Counted from the first letter of the stretch, positions 7,923 through 17,773 are shown. The stretch is 64,000 bases of DNA from an uncultured Marivita sp. (GCA_947503115.1 CANNCS010000001.1:1-64000); one strand, 5' to 3'. Notes: generated by a model not told the origin, from the letters alone. Made by a program: numbers and translations.

Positions 7923-8885
7923 ATGACCAACTATCTCGATTTTGAAAAACCGCTGGCCGAAATCGAAGGCAAAGCCGAAGAACTGCGGGCGATGGCGCGC
8001 AAGAATGACGAGATGGACATCGAAGACGAGGCCCGCGCGCTCGACGCCAAGGCGCAAGCGCTGCTCAAGGACCTCTACAAGAAACTCACACCTTGGCGGA
8101 AATGCCAGATCGCTCGCCATCCAGAACGCCCGCATTGCAAAGACTACATCGATGCATTGTTTACCGAATACACACCGCTCGCCGGCGACCGAAATTTTGC
8201 CGATGACGATGCGGTTATGGGCGGCTTGGCCCGGTTTGACGATCAGCCGGTGGTGGTGATCGGCCACGAAAAGGGCCACGACACCGAAAGCCGCCTCAAG
8301 CGCAACTTCGGCATGGCCCGCCCCGAAGGCTATCGCAAGGCGGTGCGCCTGATGGATTTGGCCGACCGGTTCCGCATCCCGGTGCTGACACTCGTCGACA
8401 CCCCGGGCGCCTATCCCGGTAAAGGCGCAGAAGAACGCGGCCAATCCGAAGCGATCGCCCGCTCAACCGAGAAATGCCTGCAAATCGGTGTGCCAGTGAT
8501 TTCCGTAGTGATCGGCGAAGGTGGGTCTGGTGGAGCCGTGGCCTTTGCCACGGCAAATCGCGTGGCGATGCTCGAACACTCGGTCTATTCGGTGATTTCC
8601 CCCGAAGGCTGTGCGTCAATCCTTTGGAAAGACGCCGAAAAGATGCGCGAAGCCGCCGAAGCCCTGCGCTTGACCGCACAAGACCTTCTGAACCTTGGCG
8701 TGGCCGATCAGGTGATTTCCGAACCTCTCGGTGGTGCACATCGCGGCCGTGAGCAAACCATCCAATCGGTCGGTACAGCATTACGTGCCATGCTGAATGA
8801 CCTGTCGCAGCACTCACCCAAGAAACTCGTCGGCGACCGCCGTCGCAAGTTCCTCGATATCGGAACCAAGGGATTGGCCGCTTAA
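7923..8885 (+). CDS. accA: Acetyl-CoA carboxylase carboxyltransferase subunit alpha
   Basis: A 320-residue AccA. It begins [20 protein letters not shown], then has a coiled helical start (residues 5-55), the conserved [20 protein letters not shown], and the carboxyltransferase core [55 protein letters not shown] and [16 protein letters not shown]. With AccD it transfers the carboxyl group from carboxybiotin to acetyl-CoA, making malonyl-CoA for fatty-acid synthesis. Length matches the family. It is followed one base later by dtd, so the two are probably cotranscribed. Confidence 0.96.
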   Translation: MTNYLDFEKPLAEIEGKAEELRAMARKNDEMDIEDEARALDAKAQALLKDLYKKLTPWRKCQIARHPERPHCKDYIDALFTEYTPLAGDRNFADDDAVMGGLARFDDQPVVVIGHEKGHDTESRLKRNFGMARPEGYRKAVRLMDLADRFRIPVLTLVDTPGAYPGKGAEERGQSEAIARSTEKCLQIGVPVISVVIGEGGSGGAVAFATANRVAMLEHSVYSVISPEGCASILWKDAEKMREAAEALRLTAQDLLNLGVADQVISEPLGGAHRGREQTIQSVGTALRAMLNDLSQHSPKKLVGDRRRKFLDIGTKGLAA

Positions 8886-8886
8886 G

Positions 8887-9330
8887 ATGCGCGCTCTGAT
8901 CCAGCGGGTATCTGAAGCCTCAGTCACCGTTGACGGCGATGTGCTGGGCTCAATCAATGCCGGACTGTTGATCCTGATCTGCGCCATGCAGGGCGACACC
9001 GAGGCACAGGCCGACAAACTTGCCGCCAAGATCGCCAAACTGCGTATTTTCAAAGATGAAGATGGACGCATGAACCGTTCGGTCGCCGACATTGGCGGCA
9101 GCGCCCTTGTGATCAGCCAGTTTACGCTGGCCGCCGACACATCGCGTGGCAACCGCCCCGGATTTTCCAGTGCCGCCGCCCCGGAAGACGGGAATAGGCT
9201 TTATGATTACTTTGCCGATCAGGTGACGGCACAAGGCATACCCGTCGCCAAGGGCCGATTTGGCGCGGACATGAAAGTACAACTGCTGAATGATGGCCCC
9301 GTAACCATCTGGATGGACACCGAGGACTGA
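8887..9330 (+). CDS. dtd: D-aminoacyl-tRNA deacylase
   Basis: A 147-residue Dtd. It begins [20 protein letters not shown] and carries the catalytic-site motif [18 protein letters not shown] (family S-Q-F-T-L) and the cross-subunit Gly-Pro motif in [13 protein letters not shown]. The homodimer removes D-amino acids mischarged onto tRNA, and glycine mischarged onto tRNA(Ala). Full length. It starts one base after the accA stop, implying coupling. A copy of the A-rich 3' element follows about 30 bases after the stop. Confidence 0.95.
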   Translation: MRALIQRVSEASVTVDGDVLGSINAGLLILICAMQGDTEAQADKLAAKIAKLRIFKDEDGRMNRSVADIGGSALVISQFTLAADTSRGNRPGFSSAAAPEDGNRLYDYFADQVTAQGIPVAKGRFGADMKVQLLNDGPVTIWMDTED

Positions 9331-9360
9331 CCTCTCTCGGTGGCGCGGCGTCACGCATAC

Positions 9361-9387
9361 ATTTGCATATTTTTGAAAAGAAGAAGC
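9361..9387 (+). repeat. Dispersed 3' element, copy 2
   Basis: ATTTGCATATTTTTG followed by AAAAGAAGAAG, about 30 bases after the dtd stop and in its orientation. GGCGCGGCG lies upstream, resembling the GGCGCCGCG beside copy 1. Confidence 0.6.
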
Positions 9388-9553
9388 AGCGACCAAAGTC
9401 CACCCCAGCCAAAGCGCCGTATTCGAGCGTAGCTCTTGGTCAGCCTTGGCGTGGGGCTTCTCCTTTTGCGGTCATCGGCATGCCTGCCTGTACCGCACCA
9501 TTAAAAGTGGATGATTAACGTTAATGCGGCGTTAATCGAGGAGAGCGGGTTCC

Positions 9554-9580
9554 CCTTCTTCTTTTTGTAAATATGTAAAC
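9554..9580 (-). repeat. Dispersed 3' element, copy 3
   Basis: On minus reads GTTTACATATTTAC then AAAAAGAAGAAGG, about 105 bases downstream of the HlyD stop and in that gene's orientation. The GCAT of other copies is ACAT here. Confidence 0.55.
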
Positions 9581-9658
9581 ACACCACCTGCCACACGAAA
9601 AACGCTGACATTGGCGGCACAACCTCCGCACGCTCGAGCCGCAGGCGAGTAAGTCTGT

Positions 9659-9681
9659 CATGCCCGGCGCAGCCGGGTATG
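9659..9681 (-). terminator. Putative terminator hairpin after HlyD gene
   Basis: A 10-bp stem (CCCGGC/GCCGGG core, one G-T pair) with loop GCA lies 3 bases past the HlyD stop. There is no T tract, so termination is uncertain. Confidence 0.4.
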
Positions 9682-9684
9682 TCC

Positions 9685-10866
9685 TTAGGGTTCGCGCAAC
9701 GCTTCGCGGGATTTGTAGAGCGGCTTCAGCAGGTATTGCAGCACAGTTTTCTCTCCGGTGTGCAACTCAACCGTAGCCTGCATACCCGGTCTGATTTCCA
9801 ATTGACGCTGACGGTCGGTCAGCGAGGTCTTATCAACCCGCACCGTGACCTTGTAATGCGCCGGCGCTTCGGGACGGCGTTCGTCCTTGAACGTGTCCGC
9901 CGAAATCACGTCGACCCGGCCCTTGAGCGATCCAAAAATGGTGAAATCATAAGCCGAGAGTTTGATGGTCGCTTCCTGCCCGGGCCGGATACCCGCGATA
10001 TTCTCGGGTGCGACCTTGGCTTCGACATAAAGTTCTTCCCCCAAGGGAATGATCTGGAGAATTTCCTCACCGGGGCGCACCACGCCGCCGATTGTGGTCA
10101 CACCCAACTTGTTCACCACACCGTGCATGGGACTGACCAGAACCGTCCGGTTCAATTGGTCCTGACTGGAACGCAGGTTCTGCCGCAGCGTTGCCAGTTC
10201 CTTGAGCGTGTCGGAATATTCCTGCGCGCGCATCAGTTCGGTTTGGGTGATGATCTCATCCATTTTGATCTGGGCATCCGCATGCGCCTTGCGGGCGCGG
10301 GTGACTTCGATCAGGGCGACCACCTTCTTCTCAAGAAGGTTCTCCATCAGGTTCTTTTCCTGCGCCGCCTGCTCCAGAACCCGGCGTGCGCCGTCGTAGC
10401 GCGAATTGAAATCGAGCTGCCGTGCCGCCAGAAGCGCCTTCTCCGACGCCGCCATCTCCGGGCTGCGCTCACGCAGCTCCCACGGGATTTCGAACTGCAC
10501 CAGACCTGCCATTTCGGCCTCAATTCGCAGGCGGCGAATGTCGAGCGCGGTGATCTGGTCTTCAAGATCATCCACCGACGACCGGAACTGCGTCCCGTAT
10601 AACCGGGCGAGCACGTCACCGCGCATCACCTCGTCGCCTTCTTTGACCAGCAGTTCCGCCAGAATGCCACCTTCAAGGTTCTGGATGATCTGCGGACGCG
10701 AGGTCGAGATGAATTCACCATCGGCGCGCACGATCTCGTCGATCCACGCATAGGCCGCCCAGACAATGAACAGCCACACTGCAGCGCCCGACAGCCAGAT
10801 GACCATCGACGGGCCGCGCAGGCGCCGGCCAAGCTGGGCGTTCAGGTCGGTTGTACTGACAGCCAT
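9685..10866 (-). CDS. HlyD-family type I secretion adaptor
   Basis: A 393-residue membrane-fusion protein. One inner-membrane segment at residues 20-42 (MVIWLSGAAVWLFIVWAAYA) precedes a lipoyl-like half motif (IIQNLEGGILAELLVKEGDE), a long alpha-hairpin (residues 95-235, LEDQITALDIRRLRIEAEMA to LRSSQDQLNRTV), the second half motif (VLVSPMHGVVNKLG) and beta-barrel sequence ending RPGMQATVELHTGEKTVLQY. It would link the ABC exporter to TolC across the periplasm. It begins 3 bases after the ABC gene, last in the leftward unit adhesin-TolC-ABC-HlyD, so its cargo is most likely the adhesin. The layout resembles the LapA/LapE/LapB/LapC system. Confidence 0.9.
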   Translation of the reverse strand: MAVSTTDLNAQLGRRLRGPSMVIWLSGAAVWLFIVWAAYAWIDEIVRADGEFISTSRPQIIQNLEGGILAELLVKEGDEVMRGDVLARLYGTQFRSSVDDLEDQITALDIRRLRIEAEMAGLVQFEIPWELRERSPEMAASEKALLAARQLDFNSRYDGARRVLEQAAQEKNLMENLLEKKVVALIEVTRARKAHADAQIKMDEIITQTELMRAQEYSDTLKELATLRQNLRSSQDQLNRTVLVSPMHGVVNKLGVTTIGGVVRPGEEILQIIPLGEELYVEAKVAPENIAGIRPGQEATIKLSAYDFTIFGSLKGRVDVISADTFKDERRPEAPAHYKVTVRVDKTSLTDRQRQLEIRPGMQATVELHTGEKTVLQYLLKPLYKSREALREP

Positions 10867-10869
10867 CGC

Positions 10870-13089
10870 TTACGCCCCCTGTCCGGTGCGCAAGTGGTTG
10901 AGCACCTGATCGCGCGGACCGTCGACCACCAAGCGCCCAGACGCCAGAACGCTGGTGCGATCGGCAAGCGCAAGGATCGGCACGCGGTGAGTGGCAACGA
11001 TCGCGGTGCGGTCGGCCAGCCATGTCTCCAACCGGGAAATCAGCGTCTTTTCCAGCGTCTGGTCCAAAGCCGCCGTCGGCTCGTCGAGCAGGCACACATC
11101 GGGGTCTTGCAGCCACAGCCGCGCCCAGCCAATGGATTGGCGCTGCCCGACGGACAGGCCTTCGCCGCCATCCCGAATGGGGAGGTCCAATCCTTGCGGA
11201 TGGCCTTTGACGAATTGGCCCAGCCCGGCGAAATCCAGCGCCTCGAACAGACGGTCGTCATCGCGTTCCATCATGTTCAGGTTCAGGTTGTCGCGCAGCG
11301 TGCCGTGGAACAGACGCACATCCTGCCCCAGATAACCCAGTGATCGGCGGATATCGCGCATGTCGATCTGGTTCATGTCCGTACCATCAACCAAGATCGA
11401 CCCGGAGGTCGGCGCATATAGTCCCGACAGCATCTTGAGCAATGTGGATTTGCCAGATCCATTGGTGCCAAGGATGGCCAACGTCTGGCCCGGCTGGATC
11501 ACGAGGCTCGGGATATCCAGAACCGACGGGCTTTCTTCGTCATAGCGGAACGTGACTTCGCGCAGTTCGAACCGGCCTTCCAGCTTTTCGCGGCGCAGGT
11601 ATTTACGGTCGTCAGACCGATCCTGCGGTAGCGCCGCGATCCCGTCCAACGCATCCAGCGCGGCTTTGACGTTGCCCCAACGCGCCATGATGCCGGCAAG
11701 CTGTGTCAGCGATGCCAGCGTGCGAGAGGTCAGGATACCTACGGCAATGATAGACCCCACGGTGAATTCGCCAGCAAAGACCAGGTAGGTACCCGCGATC
11801 ACAGCTCCGACATATGTGGCCTGCTGCACACCTTGGCTCCAGAAGGTCAACGCTGCGGCAAGCCGTCGTTGTTCAGAAGACTTCAGCGCCTGCACCGAGG
11901 TCAGTTCTTCCCACTGGCGGGCAAAACGATCTTCGGCGCGCTGAGTCTTTATCGTGTCAAGTTCGGTCACCGTTTCATTTAGCAACCGCGATTGCTTGGT
12001 CGACGCGCCCTGCATTTCGCGGGTAATGCGGATCATCTTCTTTTGCAGGAAGAAGCCTGGGATCACCGTCAGCACGGCACCGGCAACCAACACCCAAACC
12101 ACACTGCCGGCGATGGACCAGACCATCAGCAGGAAAAGCACGATAAACGGGATGTCGGCCAGCGCACCCACAGTGCCTGCAGTGAAGAACTCGCGCACCG
12201 ATGAGAATTCACGCATCGAGGCAAAAAGCTGTGAAGGCGAACGTCCCGCCGCGTCCGAGCGCATGCCCAGCAGTCGGTTCAACAATGTCTGTTGCACCCC
12301 GGTTTCGATCTGCCGCCCTGCCCCGTCCAACAAGGTAGAACGGGCGACCTTGAGAAACGCTTCAAGCATCAGCGCCATCGCAGCCCCGATCGCCAGCACC
12401 CACAACGTGGCCGAAGATTGGTGCGGGATCACACGGTCATAGACCTGAAGCGAAAACAGCGCGACAGACACTGCCAGAATATTGGCAACGAACGAACCAA
12501 CGGCAACTTCGCCGAATTGGCGGGTGTATGTGTTGAAGCTGCCCCAGAACCAATGCCCCTTGAGCCCAGCATCGGTATGCGTATCAACGAGGGTCTGAAC
12601 AGGCGCTTCGCCACGCACCAGAAAACCACTGTAGAAAGGTGCAAATTCCGCGACATCGACCTGTTCGGTCTTGTCCTTGGCGGACGGATCCCAGATCGAC
12701 AGGGTCATGCGATCCTGACTGAGGATCAAAACAGCTTGTCCATTGTTCATCAGCGCAATTGCCGGCCAATGGTCGGGCGTCGGGCGCGGCACATGCAGCC
12801 CCTGCGCCAGCATCCCGGCCGCTTTGGCCCCTGCGATCAACGCGGCCTCGCCCACAAGTCCGTTCTGATCTTGATGCAGGCTGATGGCTTCTGTGATGTC
12901 GGACGCCACGGTTGTCAGGCCCAAACGCCCCGCATAGGTGCGGATCAGCTCGGTTCGGGCGCGAACACGGTCGGAAAAGCGCGGCGCGCGCTTGGGTTCG
13001 TTGGCTGGTTTGACCCCTTGCGGGACCATGCGCAGAACGGCGTTCTTGGCGCGTCCCGACAGCAGGGTGATGTTACTGACGCCGCTCAA
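10870..13089 (-). CDS. Type I secretion ABC exporter with degenerate C39-like domain
   Basis: A 739-residue exporter. Residues 40-170 are a C39-peptidase-like domain in which no catalytic cysteine is visible near the start (LGLTTVASDITEAISLHQDQ), so it is probably a non-proteolytic, LapB-type docking domain. Six membrane segments span residues 205-475. The nucleotide-binding domain has Walker A GTNGSGKST, Q-loop GYLGQDV, signature LSVGQRQ and Walker B VCLLDEPTAALD, with the H-loop in IVATHRV. It should recognise a C-terminal signal on the adhesin. The start is a TTG overlapping the TolC stop in the tetramer TTGA, with GGAG seven bases upstream; an in-frame ATG 20 codons later is the alternative. 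Confidence 0.9.
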   Translation of the reverse strand: MSGVSNITLLSGRAKNAVLRMVPQGVKPANEPKRAPRFSDRVRARTELIRTYAGRLGLTTVASDITEAISLHQDQNGLVGEAALIAGAKAAGMLAQGLHVPRPTPDHWPAIALMNNGQAVLILSQDRMTLSIWDPSAKDKTEQVDVAEFAPFYSGFLVRGEAPVQTLVDTHTDAGLKGHWFWGSFNTYTRQFGEVAVGSFVANILAVSVALFSLQVYDRVIPHQSSATLWVLAIGAAMALMLEAFLKVARSTLLDGAGRQIETGVQQTLLNRLLGMRSDAAGRSPSQLFASMREFSSVREFFTAGTVGALADIPFIVLFLLMVWSIAGSVVWVLVAGAVLTVIPGFFLQKKMIRITREMQGASTKQSRLLNETVTELDTIKTQRAEDRFARQWEELTSVQALKSSEQRRLAAALTFWSQGVQQATYVGAVIAGTYLVFAGEFTVGSIIAVGILTSRTLASLTQLAGIMARWGNVKAALDALDGIAALPQDRSDDRKYLRREKLEGRFELREVTFRYDEESPSVLDIPSLVIQPGQTLAILGTNGSGKSTLLKMLSGLYAPTSGSILVDGTDMNQIDMRDIRRSLGYLGQDVRLFHGTLRDNLNLNMMERDDDRLFEALDFAGLGQFVKGHPQGLDLPIRDGGEGLSVGQRQSIGWARLWLQDPDVCLLDEPTAALDQTLEKTLISRLETWLADRTAIVATHRVPILALADRTSVLASGRLVVDGPRDQVLNHLRTGQGA

Positions 13090-14417
13090 ATTTTTGCTCC
13101 ATCGGCAAGAACACCCAAACGCTTGGCTGCATCCAGCTCGGCGTGGGCGGCCTGAAATTTCAGGTCGAGTTGTTTTTCAAGCGCCCGAAGGAAGGTCTCG
13201 TAGACGCTAACCACATCCATCACCTGACGGGTGCCTGCATCATATTGGCGCTGGAACAGGTCAAGATTGGTTTTGGCCTGTGACGTCAGTCCTTCGGCCT
13301 CGGCCGCCTGCCGCTTCAGGGCGGCAATGCTGCGTTGATCGGCTTCGATGGCGCGGCGCGAGATATCCTCGGCCTCGGTCACCTTGCGATCCGCGGTGAT
13401 CTTGGTGGCTTCGATGGCTTGCAGGGATGCGCCAGTGCCGATGCCCAGCATCTGTTCTGTGCTGGCACTCAGCGAGAGACCTTTACCACCATTGCGCAGG
13501 CTGCCACCCGCCGACAAGCCCGGCAGATGTGCCGCGCGGGCGATCTGGGCCTGTGCCAATTGCCGGTCGCGTTCGACCTTGGCGCGCAACACATCCAGCG
13601 ACTGATCCGACGCTGTGCGGCCCATGCCGCGCAAACCGCGTTGATCCGAAAGAGACACCGCCGACATCGCATTCAGCTCAGCCACAGCGCGGGTGGTCTT
13701 TTCGCGTGCGGCCGCATCACGGGCCCGCAGATCAGCCAGTTTCTGTTTCAACACGTTCAGGTCCGAGAAATCCGACACGCCGCCTTTGACACGTTCATTC
13801 ATCACCCATTCGAAATGGCTCATGTCCTTGAGGGCCTGACCATAGAGGTCGGCCGCTGAACGACCTTCTTCAGCCTGAAGGTAAAGAACCAGACCGTCAT
13901 ACACGCGATCATTGCTGCTTTCGGACAACGACACAGCGGCCAGTTCCACATCGGCCTTGGCCAGATCACGTTCGGCCTTCTTGCGACCATTGTCGAACAG
14001 CACCTGATTGATCACCAGATCAGCGACCAGATCACCCAGCGAGGTCAGCGTGATCCGTGGGGAAATCGTCGGCCACCAATTCTTAGAGGCCGCTTCGGCG
14101 CGCAGTTGCGCGACCTGTAATTCCGCTTCGGCCACACGGGCATCTGCAGCCAAGACACCTGCGGCCACCTGCGCATAGGGGCTGCCAGAAGTTAGAACGC
14201 TTTGCCGTGACGCCAGCTCTGCAATGACCGGGGATACATCCTGAACCACCTCCGCATTCGGAACGGCTGTCTTGGTCTCGCCTGAGATGTCTGCGTGCGC
14301 GTCCGGCTGTGCGGACAGGAACCGTGACACGGTCCCCTCTCCCAAATCCTGCATACATCCCGAAAGAGCCGTTACTGCAAGCACTGCTCCTGCTATGGCT
14401 CTTGTATTCTGCCTCAT
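13086..14417 (-). CDS. TolC-family outer-membrane channel lipoprotein
   Basis: A 443-residue TolC-type protein. A signal peptide with lipobox-like ALSGCMQ (MRQNTRAIAGAVLAVTALSG) precedes two OEP repeats rich in coiled coil (AAGVLAADARVAEAELQVAQ near residue 70, and a second helix set from about residue 215 onward). The gene ends with VMDVVSVYETFLRALEKQLD, a usual TolC C-terminal helix. It should form the outer-membrane tunnel for the exporter encoded just downstream. ATG 14417 is preferred because the signal peptide begins there; 18 upstream in-frame codons are unlikely. Its stop overlaps the ABC start by the TTGA tetramer. Confidence 0.88.
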   Translation of the reverse strand: MRQNTRAIAGAVLAVTALSGCMQDLGEGTVSRFLSAQPDAHADISGETKTAVPNAEVVQDVSPVIAELASRQSVLTSGSPYAQVAAGVLAADARVAEAELQVAQLRAEAASKNWWPTISPRITLTSLGDLVADLVINQVLFDNGRKKAERDLAKADVELAAVSLSESSNDRVYDGLVLYLQAEEGRSAADLYGQALKDMSHFEWVMNERVKGGVSDFSDLNVLKQKLADLRARDAAAREKTTRAVAELNAMSAVSLSDQRGLRGMGRTASDQSLDVLRAKVERDRQLAQAQIARAAHLPGLSAGGSLRNGGKGLSLSASTEQMLGIGTGASLQAIEATKITADRKVTEAEDISRRAIEADQRSIAALKRQAAEAEGLTSQAKTNLDLFQRQYDAGTRQVMDVVSVYETFLRALEKQLDLKFQAAHAELDAAKRLGVLADGAKI

Positions 14418-14502
14418 GTCGATTGAGCCCCCGCCTTTGGCTTTTTGTTGTGTCGGGGCTCGGGCCGTCACTGCAACGGCCCGAACGGAATTATCCTTTT
14501 CC

Positions 14503-17500
14503 TCAGATTGTTGAGACGTTGTTGATGTCGTCGTCGATCAGCACGGTTGCATCACCCAGATCGTAGACGTCGTAGTTCTGACCATCTTCGAAACGGGAAC
14601 CGGTGCGTGTGGCGCCGGTGATCCGGACTGCGTCGTCGTTGTTACCCAGCACGCGAACCGTGTTGTCCTCGCCTGTCATCGCTACGATCTGCGCCTCTGT
14701 GATGGTGAGCGTCGCCTCTTCGGTGAATTCGAGGTCAATCGCATCGATCTGACGACCGCCAAGATTGCCTGCGAGGCTGACATTGCTTTGTGACGTGTTC
14801 GGATCATCAACCACCACATAGGTCCCCGAACTGTTGCCCGCAGCATCGGTCGCGGTAATCACAAGGTGTGATCCATCTGGAACCACCTGATTAAAGCTAT
14901 AGGTGGTTTCACCAGTGAAACTGTTGTCTTGCTCATTGAAGTTGACGTTTTGCGAACCAGTGTTGCTGACACGTTCGATGACAACATCGTCGCCCGTATT
15001 TTCAAGTACGATGCCACGCACTGCCTGGCTTTGATCACGGGTGATCGCGGTCATGTCAGGCGCATCGGGAGCCACGTTGTCCACCACCATGGTTTCCGAG
15101 ATCGACTTGGTGTTGCCCGCTTGGTCTGTCGCCGCGATCAGGATCGAAACGTTGTCGCCATCGGCGGTCGGGATCACGCTGGCGGGAACTGCCACGGACC
15201 ACGTGCTACCGCTGACCTGTGCCTGCATCTGCTGACCAGCGATGGTGACCAAAACAGTGGAGCCCTGCTCAACCTGGCCCGTCAGGGTAAAGCCCTGCGT
15301 CGCTTCTGCCTCTCCGACGACACCGTCGGAACCGCCCGGTTGGCTGGTCGAAGTCAATGGAACGACTTCGGTGTCGACCTGGAAGGTCTTGTTGGTTGTC
15401 GCGGTGTTGCCGGCACGATCTTCGGTGCTGATCTGTGCTGTGGTGGTATATGTCCCATCCGGCAAGTCAAAGCTCGAGAACTGCGCAGTCCAGTTGCCTG
15501 CCGCATCGACGCTTGCCACGCGGCTGACGCCTTCGACGACAACGGTTACTGTTGCGCCCGGCTCGGTTGTGCCGCTCAACGTCACGCCTTGCGCCTGTTC
15601 TGCATCGTTCACAATATTGTCGGCGGTCACCGGATTCGTGCTGACAGCAAAGTTCCGCACCAAAGTATCGACGGTCACGGTATCAGAGCGGGTCAGCTCG
15701 TTACCTGCCGCATCCACTGTGTACGCGGTGATCTGGGCTTCGTATTCGCCGGGGCGGATTTCGCCGGCCGCATAGTTGGCGCGCCAAGTGCCAAAGCTAT
15801 CGGTCTGGACCGTCTTACTCACACCATCAAGTGTCACGTCGACCATCGCAAACGGTGTCGATGTGCCAGTGATCACAACACCGTCCGATGCTTCGACATG
15901 GTTCACGATGTCGTCGGTTTCGATCGGCGCCGGGCTGATTGTCAGCAAACCTGCATCTGTGTCGAAGATCACGCTGCGGGTTTCGATCGCCGTGTTGCCC
16001 GCAAGGTCGGTCGAGCTTGCGGTGAGTGTCGCTGATTGCTCGCCACTGGGCAATTCCCCAGCAGAAAAGGTCACGGTCCAATTGCCGTTCACATCCACGC
16101 TCGCGTTGCGTGACGCACCACCCAGAGACACCGACACAGTCGCGCCCGGCTCGGTCGTACCAGTGACAGTCATGCCCTGAGTCGCCTCTTCGGCGTTCAC
16201 GATGCCATCTGCGCCGCCAGCTTGGCTGGTGATGTCAAAGTTTCGAACCCAAGTGTCCAGAACCACCTGCCCCGTGGCATTGCTGGTGTTGCCCACTTCG
16301 TCAGTCGAAGTCGCGTTGATTGTCAGGTTCTGTTCGCCCACCGGGATTTCGGTGGCGATAAACGTCACTGACCAGTTGCCCTGTGCGTCCACAAACGCGG
16401 TCCGGGTATAGCCATTCATTTCCACCACAACGGTAGAGCCGATATCGGTGGTCCCGTTGATTTCGACCCCATCAGACCGCTCGTCTGCGTTGATGATGCC
16501 ATCGGTTTCGATGGTGGTTGTGTTGATCGTGACACCAGAAACGGTATCGATTTCGATCCCGTCATTGATCGTGGTCGAGTTATTAAAGCTGTCTGTGGCG
16601 ACAACCTGAATATTTTCAATGTATTCGCCACGTTCAAACGTCGAACTGGTAAGCGTTACGCTCCAGTTGCCCTGCACGTCGACATCCGCAACATGGCTGA
16701 CGCCACCTGCAATCAAAACAACGGTCGCGCCGATTTCGGTGGTGCCCGTCACGGTCGCGCCGCCGTCGAATTCGATTTCGGTGATGATTTCACCGCTGGC
16801 CGTCGTACCACTGGTGATCGCAAGCGGCGGAGGCGTGGTGTCGATGATCACGGTCGGCCCGGTCAGAACAGTCGTGCCACCACCGCTTCCGGTGATGGTC
16901 ACATCCGCAGCGTATTCGCCATCAGCCGGAAAGTTCGGGCCGTTGAAGATCACTTCCCAATTGCCGTCAGTGCCAGTTGTGGTCGTCTGCGTCTTGTCAC
17001 CGATCACGACAACAACTGTGTCGCCAGAATTCGCCGTCCCGCTTACCAAAACCGTACGATCGTCTTCGGTAAGACCGTCGCCACCGATCACATATTCGCC
17101 GTCGTTCACCGTCGGATCTTGAGGCCCGCCGCTTTCGCCATTGTTGCCAACGAGGCCACCGCCGCCGCCACCACCTTCGCCGCTGCCGCCAATCACCGCA
17201 GCACCGGTTGCCACAGCCGCACCACCAGCAAGCCACGGCAACATACCTGTGCCCGCAAGCAGGCCCGCCGCCAACATGGAAACGCCGCCCTCGTTCTCGG
17301 CGGCAACGTAGTCAGCCGCGACCACCTCGGCGCGATCAAAGAAGATCATAGCGTCGTCGGGGCTCCATTTGCCCCAAGCTGCAACATCACCGTACTGCGC
17401 AAAAAGCGCGCCGCCATCACCCTCGGCAAAGGCCACTTCGCTCAGGATGCCGTCGGTGCTCAGAAACAGGCGCCCACCGTCCGAACCAAAGTAGTCCTCA

Positions 17501-17703
17501 AGGACAATCACCCGGCCATCTGCCAGCAGGATGTGCAGATCGTCGGCCACGCGATCATAGCTGCGCAGGTCGGACCTATGAAGATTAAGGGAGATTTCGC
17601 GGCCGCCAGATGCGTCGATCAAGTACCCCAGATCATCAGCACCAACTACACCACGCTCGATCGAATCCGTACGTGTACGGACAACGAAATTAATCGCATT
17701 CAT
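14503..17703 (-). CDS. Type I-secreted Ig-like repeat adhesin (BapA/LapF-like prefix)
   Basis: A 1066-residue acidic surface protein without a Sec signal. Residues 1-115 match the prefix domain of Bap-type biofilm proteins (MNAINFVVRTRTDSIERG, VIVLEDYFGSDGGRLFLSTD). Residues 140-180 are hydrophobic and glycine-rich (MLAAGLLAGTGMLPWLAGG then GSGEGGGGGGG), possibly an export-retention segment. From about 195 to 980 there are roughly eight Ig-like repeats of about 95 residues, with units such as VTGTTEPGATVSVSLGG, DVNGNWTVTFSAGELPSGEQ and STDLAGN. The C-terminus (DAVRITGATR, YDVYDLGDATVLIDDDI) resembles the end domain of similar adhesins and should hold the export signal. I see no RTX nonapeptides. 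First gene of the secretion cassette; 85 bases before TolC. Confidence 0.87.
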   Translation of the reverse strand: MNAINFVVRTRTDSIERGVVGADDLGYLIDASGGREISLNLHRSDLRSYDRVADDLHILLADGRVIVLEDYFGSDGGRLFLSTDGILSEVAFAEGDGGALFAQYGDVAAWGKWSPDDAMIFFDRAEVVAADYVAAENEGGVSMLAAGLLAGTGMLPWLAGGAAVATGAAVIGGSGEGGGGGGGLVGNNGESGGPQDPTVNDGEYVIGGDGLTEDDRTVLVSGTANSGDTVVVVIGDKTQTTTTGTDGNWEVIFNGPNFPADGEYAADVTITGSGGGTTVLTGPTVIIDTTPPPLAITSGTTASGEIITEIEFDGGATVTGTTEIGATVVLIAGGVSHVADVDVQGNWSVTLTSSTFERGEYIENIQVVATDSFNNSTTINDGIEIDTVSGVTINTTTIETDGIINADERSDGVEINGTTDIGSTVVVEMNGYTRTAFVDAQGNWSVTFIATEIPVGEQNLTINATSTDEVGNTSNATGQVVLDTWVRNFDITSQAGGADGIVNAEEATQGMTVTGTTEPGATVSVSLGGASRNASVDVNGNWTVTFSAGELPSGEQSATLTASSTDLAGNTAIETRSVIFDTDAGLLTISPAPIETDDIVNHVEASDGVVITGTSTPFAMVDVTLDGVSKTVQTDSFGTWRANYAAGEIRPGEYEAQITAYTVDAAGNELTRSDTVTVDTLVRNFAVSTNPVTADNIVNDAEQAQGVTLSGTTEPGATVTVVVEGVSRVASVDAAGNWTAQFSSFDLPDGTYTTTAQISTEDRAGNTATTNKTFQVDTEVVPLTSTSQPGGSDGVVGEAEATQGFTLTGQVEQGSTVLVTIAGQQMQAQVSGSTWSVAVPASVIPTADGDNVSILIAATDQAGNTKSISETMVVDNVAPDAPDMTAITRDQSQAVRGIVLENTGDDVVIERVSNTGSQNVNFNEQDNSFTGETTYSFNQVVPDGSHLVITATDAAGNSSGTYVVVDDPNTSQSNVSLAGNLGGRQIDAIDLEFTEEATLTITEAQIVAMTGEDNTVRVLGNNDDAVRITGATRTGSRFEDGQNYDVYDLGDATVLIDDDINNVSTI

Positions 17704-17757
17704 AACAACACCGCTCTACCTCAAGACCGCCCGTTTTCGGGTTCGGCTTATTTTTGC

Positions 17758-17773
17758 TCTATCTTTTGATAGA
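17758..17773. promoter_or_regulatory. AT-rich hairpin upstream of the adhesin gene
   Basis: A perfect 6-bp inverted repeat (TCTATC, TTTT, GATAGA) about 55 bases upstream of the adhesin start, in an AT-rich stretch. It could be an operator or part of the leader; no regulator is assigned. Confidence 0.3.

Larger units (their letters stand above)
9331..9684. other. Intergenic region with two dispersed 3' elements
   Basis: 354 bases with no convincing gene between convergent dtd and the HlyD gene. It contains two copies of the A-rich 3' element facing each other (9361-9387 on plus, 9554-9580 on minus), an ATTAACGTTAAT palindrome near 9513-9524, and a GC hairpin next to the HlyD stop. Confidence 0.6.

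Noticed and set aside
12292..13155. Plus-strand open frame of 287 codons opposite the ABC exporter
   Set aside because: It is a shadow of the exporter gene in high-GC sequence with no recognisable domain.
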